A stretch of DNA of 64,000 nt from Photorhabdus bodei (GTDB taxonomy: Bacteria; Pseudomonadota; Gammaproteobacteria; Enterobacterales; Enterobacteriaceae): the NCBI RefSeq assembly GCF_003287735.1, contig NZ_NSCM01000002.1, positions 248,001 to 312,000 of the forward strand, read 5' to 3'. The first letter of the stretch is position 1; each line of letters begins with the position of its first letter. The notes beneath the pieces were generated by a model. That model had not been told where the DNA came from. It ran no database searches and saw only the letters and a program-made list of their open reading frames with translations. Shown here piece by piece: positions 61,658-64,000 of the stretch. The position numbers and the translations under genes were made by a program.

Positions 61658-61963
61658 TTATTCCAACAGGCTTAATGCCTTATCGAGAACCTTATCACCA
61701 CGAAGAGTGCCATAATCCATCATGTCAATAACGTCTATTGGTTTACCAAGTGGTTTGGCGATAGCGGAAAAATGGGCCAATTGATACCTCACCTGTGGGC
61801 CGAGTAAAACAACGTCAGCGTCGGCTATCATGTGTTCTAATTCAACCGTGGGAACAGCCTTGATCTCAATGTCCAATGCCCGTTTTATCACTTCTGCCTG
61901 CATGCGTTGTACCAGCATGCTGGTGGACATACCGGCAGCACAACACAATAGGATTTTTTTCAT
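61658..61963 (-). CDS. chbB: PTS lactose/cellobiose-type EIIB (ChbB)
   Basis: 101-residue IIB protein. The phosphorylated Cys is the second of the pair in KKILLCCAAGMSTSMLVQRM, followed by ADVVLLGPQVRYQL. It is the first gene of chbBCAF. The upstream 150 bases (61964-62113) must carry the promoter. No chbR- or nagC-like regulator gene is next to the operon. Confidence 0.92.
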   Translation of the reverse strand: MKKILLCCAAGMSTSMLVQRMQAEVIKRALDIEIKAVPTVELEHMIADADVVLLGPQVRYQLAHFSAIAKPLGKPIDVIDMMDYGTLRGDKVLDKALSLLE

Positions 61964-62113
61964 TGTTCAATCTCCAGTTTGTTATATCGTTTCTTATGGG
62001 ATAAATGGTTGATGAGAGCTTTCACTTTTTATTAAGACTAGCAACTTATGTTAAATATGTTGCGATTTTGTTCGCATATTAATCAAGAATAGTTTAAGGA
62101 ATAGTGATAGAGT

Positions 62114-62404
62114 GTGATCTTCGTTTGTATTGTATATAGTGTGAAAATTTTAGATTCCATTATTGTGTCTGACAGTGAGCAAACGCTAGATGGACGTAGG
62201 TTTTGGGAACGTATGATTGCTTGGGCTATCAGCATTAATGAGTATCACGTATATGTTTCTGATGGCACCAAAGAAGAGCGTCCACTAAACCTGATGACCT
62301 CATGGGATGACTTTTATGTAACTTGGGCTAATTATTGCTGGGGCCTTGATAAGAGTTATCACTACCATCGCTTTTTTGTTATCAGTAAAGAGCTATTACA
62401 TTGA
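62114..62404 (+). CDS. Hypothetical protein, possibly a gene fragment
   Basis: An open frame of 96 codons starting from GTG, with a possible later GTG start at 62141. The sequence from LDGRRFWERMIAWAISINEYHVYVSDG to YHYHRFFVISKELLH is aromatic-rich and compact like the end of a folded domain. There is no ribosome site I trust. I do not recognise it. It could be a conserved small protein or the 3' remnant of a larger gene. Confidence 0.35.
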   Translation: MIFVCIVYSVKILDSIIVSDSEQTLDGRRFWERMIAWAISINEYHVYVSDGTKEERPLNLMTSWDDFYVTWANYCWGLDKSYHYHRFFVISKELLH

Positions 62405-62702
62405 TCTCTGCTAAGAATGAATAAAACTCACTATCTGATGGCTTTTTCTTGAATAACATAATTCTTAAATAACATAGGACTGAAAACTTAAATTTTTCCT
62501 GTTTTTACATGCGGAATATTTTACAGGCGTTTGTAGTCCGTTCTGTGTTATGACGAAATATTATGCGCTTCTGGGGCTGAAATGGATTTAACTTATTGAA
62601 TCCTAAAAATAGTTTTTTTATTCTTTACCTATACAGTTCATTTACAACTATTTTCTGTGATAAACTTGTTGGCGTTTATTACCAGCTCTGTTTGAGGTGC
62701 TT
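62405..62702. other. Intergenic region before hda
   Basis: About 300 bases without a gene, carrying the hda promoter. AT-rich, with no element I can name. Confidence 0.4.
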
Positions 62703-63404
62703 CTGAACACACCATCGCAGCTTTCGTTACCTTTGTATCTTCCCGATGATGAAACTTTTGCCAGTTTCTTTCCGGGGGAAAATGCCACCCTGTTAGCTGC
62801 AATCAAATTGGCCATTAATCAGCCGCATGGCAGCTATATTTATTTTTGGTCCCGTGATAGTGGGGGTCGAAGTCATCTGCTGCATGCCGCCTGTGCTGAG
62901 TTGTCCCTGAAAGATGAAGCTGTGGGCTATGTTCCGCTGGATAAACGTGCCTATTTTATCCCTGAGGTGCTTGATGGCATGGAACACTTATCACTGGTTT
63001 GTATTGATAATATTGAGAGTATTGCTGGTGATGAAGAGTGGGAAATGGCAATTTTCAATCTTTATAATCGTATTCTAGAGATCGGTCGCACATGTTTACT
63101 TATTAGCGGCGATCGCCCACCTCGCCAGATTAATCTTAAGTTACCTGATTTGGCTTCTCGTCTGGATTGGGGGCAAATTTATAAATTACAACCACTTTCT
63201 GATGATGAGAAATTACAAGCCTTGCAATTGCGAGCGAAGTTACGCGGCTTTGAATTGCCAGAAGATGTAGGGCGCTTTTTATTGAAAAGATTAGACAGAG
63301 AAATGCGGACTCTGTTTATGGCATTGAATCAGTTAGATCACGCTTCGATAGTGGCCCAGCGCAAGCTGACGATTCCATTTGTGAAGGATATTTTGCACCT
63401 TTGA
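62703..63404 (+). CDS. hda: Hda, DnaA inactivator (RIDA)
   Basis: AAA+ protein that together with the DNA-loaded sliding clamp stimulates hydrolysis of DnaA-bound ATP and so prevents over-initiation. It begins with the clamp-binding peptide QLSLPL at residues 5-10. It is 233 residues from CTG at 62703, the start position and codon reported for E. coli Hda (CUG, MNTPAQLSLPL); a GAGG ribosome site lies five bases upstream. A GTG two codons earlier (62697) is the alternative. The AAA+ core ([18 protein letters not shown], then [13 protein letters not shown] and the sensor region [14 protein letters not shown]) is intact. Confidence 0.93.
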   Translation: MNTPSQLSLPLYLPDDETFASFFPGENATLLAAIKLAINQPHGSYIYFWSRDSGGRSHLLHAACAELSLKDEAVGYVPLDKRAYFIPEVLDGMEHLSLVCIDNIESIAGDEEWEMAIFNLYNRILEIGRTCLLISGDRPPRQINLKLPDLASRLDWGQIYKLQPLSDDEKLQALQLRAKLRGFELPEDVGRFLLKRLDREMRTLFMALNQLDHASIVAQRKLTIPFVKDILHL

Positions 63405-63443
63405 AGATGATGGTGGTGTCACCATCATCATATCTATTCTTAA

Positions 63444-63800
63444 TCAATTAAGAATTTCTTTTACTTTTTCCGGTGGGCGTCCAAGCCTAGCTTTATCACT
63501 ACAAACTACGATCGGGCGTTCAATCAGTTTAGGATTGGCAATCATCGCTTTTAGTAAATCATGCTGACTGAGTTTTTCATCAGCCAGATTCAACTCCTTG
63601 TATAGCTCTTCTTTCGTTCTCATCAATTGGCGTGCATCATGAAAACCAAGCTGTTCTAGCAGAACGGATAATTGTTCTACAGTGAGAGGAGCCTCCAGAT
63701 AGAGAATAATCTGTGGTTTAATTCCCCGTTCTTCAATAAGAGCCAAAGTTTCACGGCTTTTGGAGCAGCGGGGATTATGATAAATCGTCACCTGTTGCAT
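63444..63800 (-). CDS. arsC: ArsC-family (YfgD-type) reductase
   Basis: 118-residue glutaredoxin-coupled arsenate-reductase-fold protein. The active-site Cys12 is in HNPRCSKSRETLALIEE. The C-terminal ERPIVVCSDKARLGRPPEKV is the family signature, with the Arg that contacts the oxyanion. E. coli YfgD lies at the same place next to hda and bepA. It may be a general thiol oxidoreductase rather than an arsenic-resistance gene, as there is no ars operon here. Confidence 0.9.
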   Translation of the reverse strand: MQQVTIYHNPRCSKSRETLALIEERGIKPQIILYLEAPLTVEQLSVLLEQLGFHDARQLMRTKEELYKELNLADEKLSQHDLLKAMIANPKLIERPIVVCSDKARLGRPPEKVKEILN

Positions 63801-63809
63801 GAGAATTCC

Positions 63810-64000
63810 TTAACGTTTGTATTGACTGTAACGCTGTTGTAGCTGGCGTAATTGATCGATACGAGCATCATAACGTGCTTGATCGTAGCTGCCTAATTTT
63901 ACGAGTGCACTGGCACTACTGAGGTATTTGATGGCATTGTCAAACTGACCGCGAAGTGCCATTTCTTCAGCATGTGCTGATAATTCTTCATGGCGTTTTC
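63810..64000 (-). CDS. bepA: BepA (YfgC), C-terminal end only
   Basis: The frame enters from the right edge and ends [22 protein letters not shown], with stop at 63810-63812. The visible part is TPR-like helical sequence ([27 protein letters not shown]). BepA is a periplasmic metalloprotease and chaperone for outer-membrane protein assembly. The assignment rests on the helical repeat and on the hda-arsC-bepA gene order of E. coli; the catalytic HEXXH part is outside the window. Confidence 0.75.
   Translation of the reverse strand, partial: KRHEELSAHAEEMALRGQFDNAIKYLSSASALVKLGSYDQARYDARIDQLRQLQQRYSQYKR

Overview
The window is a chromosomal segment of an enterobacterium, most likely Photorhabdus or a close relative in the Morganellaceae. 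The core genes follow Escherichia coli neighbourhoods block by block, the DNA is AT-rich, and seven whole or partial ERIC elements of about 127 bp are scattered between genes. The organism name is my inference; no database was searched.

Layout. 1-13.6 kb: lolD (partial), lolE, cobB, pepT, then on the minus strand roxA, phoQ-phoP, purB-hflD-mnmA-nudJ-rluE, and icd on the plus strand. 13.6-22.3 kb: an accessory, gene-poor stretch with a heptad-repeat coiled-coil protein, a phage-integrase remnant, an alanine:cation symporter, the amidase AmiD, small DUF805 and DUF2165 membrane proteins, a truncated yddG and a MarA-like regulator. 22.2-29 kb: mgrB (47 codons, TTG start) with a PhoP box, an aromatic amino acid permease, pagP, cspE, a TPP riboswitch cut off from thiD by an ERIC element, and fbaB, followed by 1.5 kb of AT-rich DNA. 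29.6-41.4 kb: the sRNA cyaR, trhP, yegP and the mdtABC-baeSR efflux operon with a BaeR-box-like site. 41.7-49 kb: an AT-rich biosynthetic island set between mdtA and the ppk-ppx-yfgG block. 49-57.6 kb: yfgG, ppx, ppk, speG, purMN, upp and a frameshifted uraA. 57.8-64 kb: an unknown gene pair, a chitobiose/cellobiose PTS operon, hda, an arsC-like gene and the 3' end of bepA.

The island is the best candidate for an undescribed system. It holds two divergent EPSP-synthase (AroA) homologues, a RidA-family protein, a glutamine-dependent asparagine-synthetase-like amidotransferase, an ATP-grasp ligase and an EamA exporter, in two divergent transcription units. By hand alignment, both AroA homologues have lost several phosphoenolpyruvate-binding residues, and the two do not lose the same set. 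I infer a small amide- or peptide-like metabolite built on an enolpyruvyl or cyclitol-like precursor and then exported; the product is unknown to me.

Regulation that can be read from the sequence: the sensor pair PhoPQ, its feedback inhibitor MgrB and its usual target PagP all lie in this window. PurR operators sit upstream of purM and inside purB at codon 62, as in E. coli. The upp promoter carries a T-tract at its start site. cyaR has a CRP-like site centred 41.5 bases from its predicted start, and hda keeps the CTG start codon known from E. coli.
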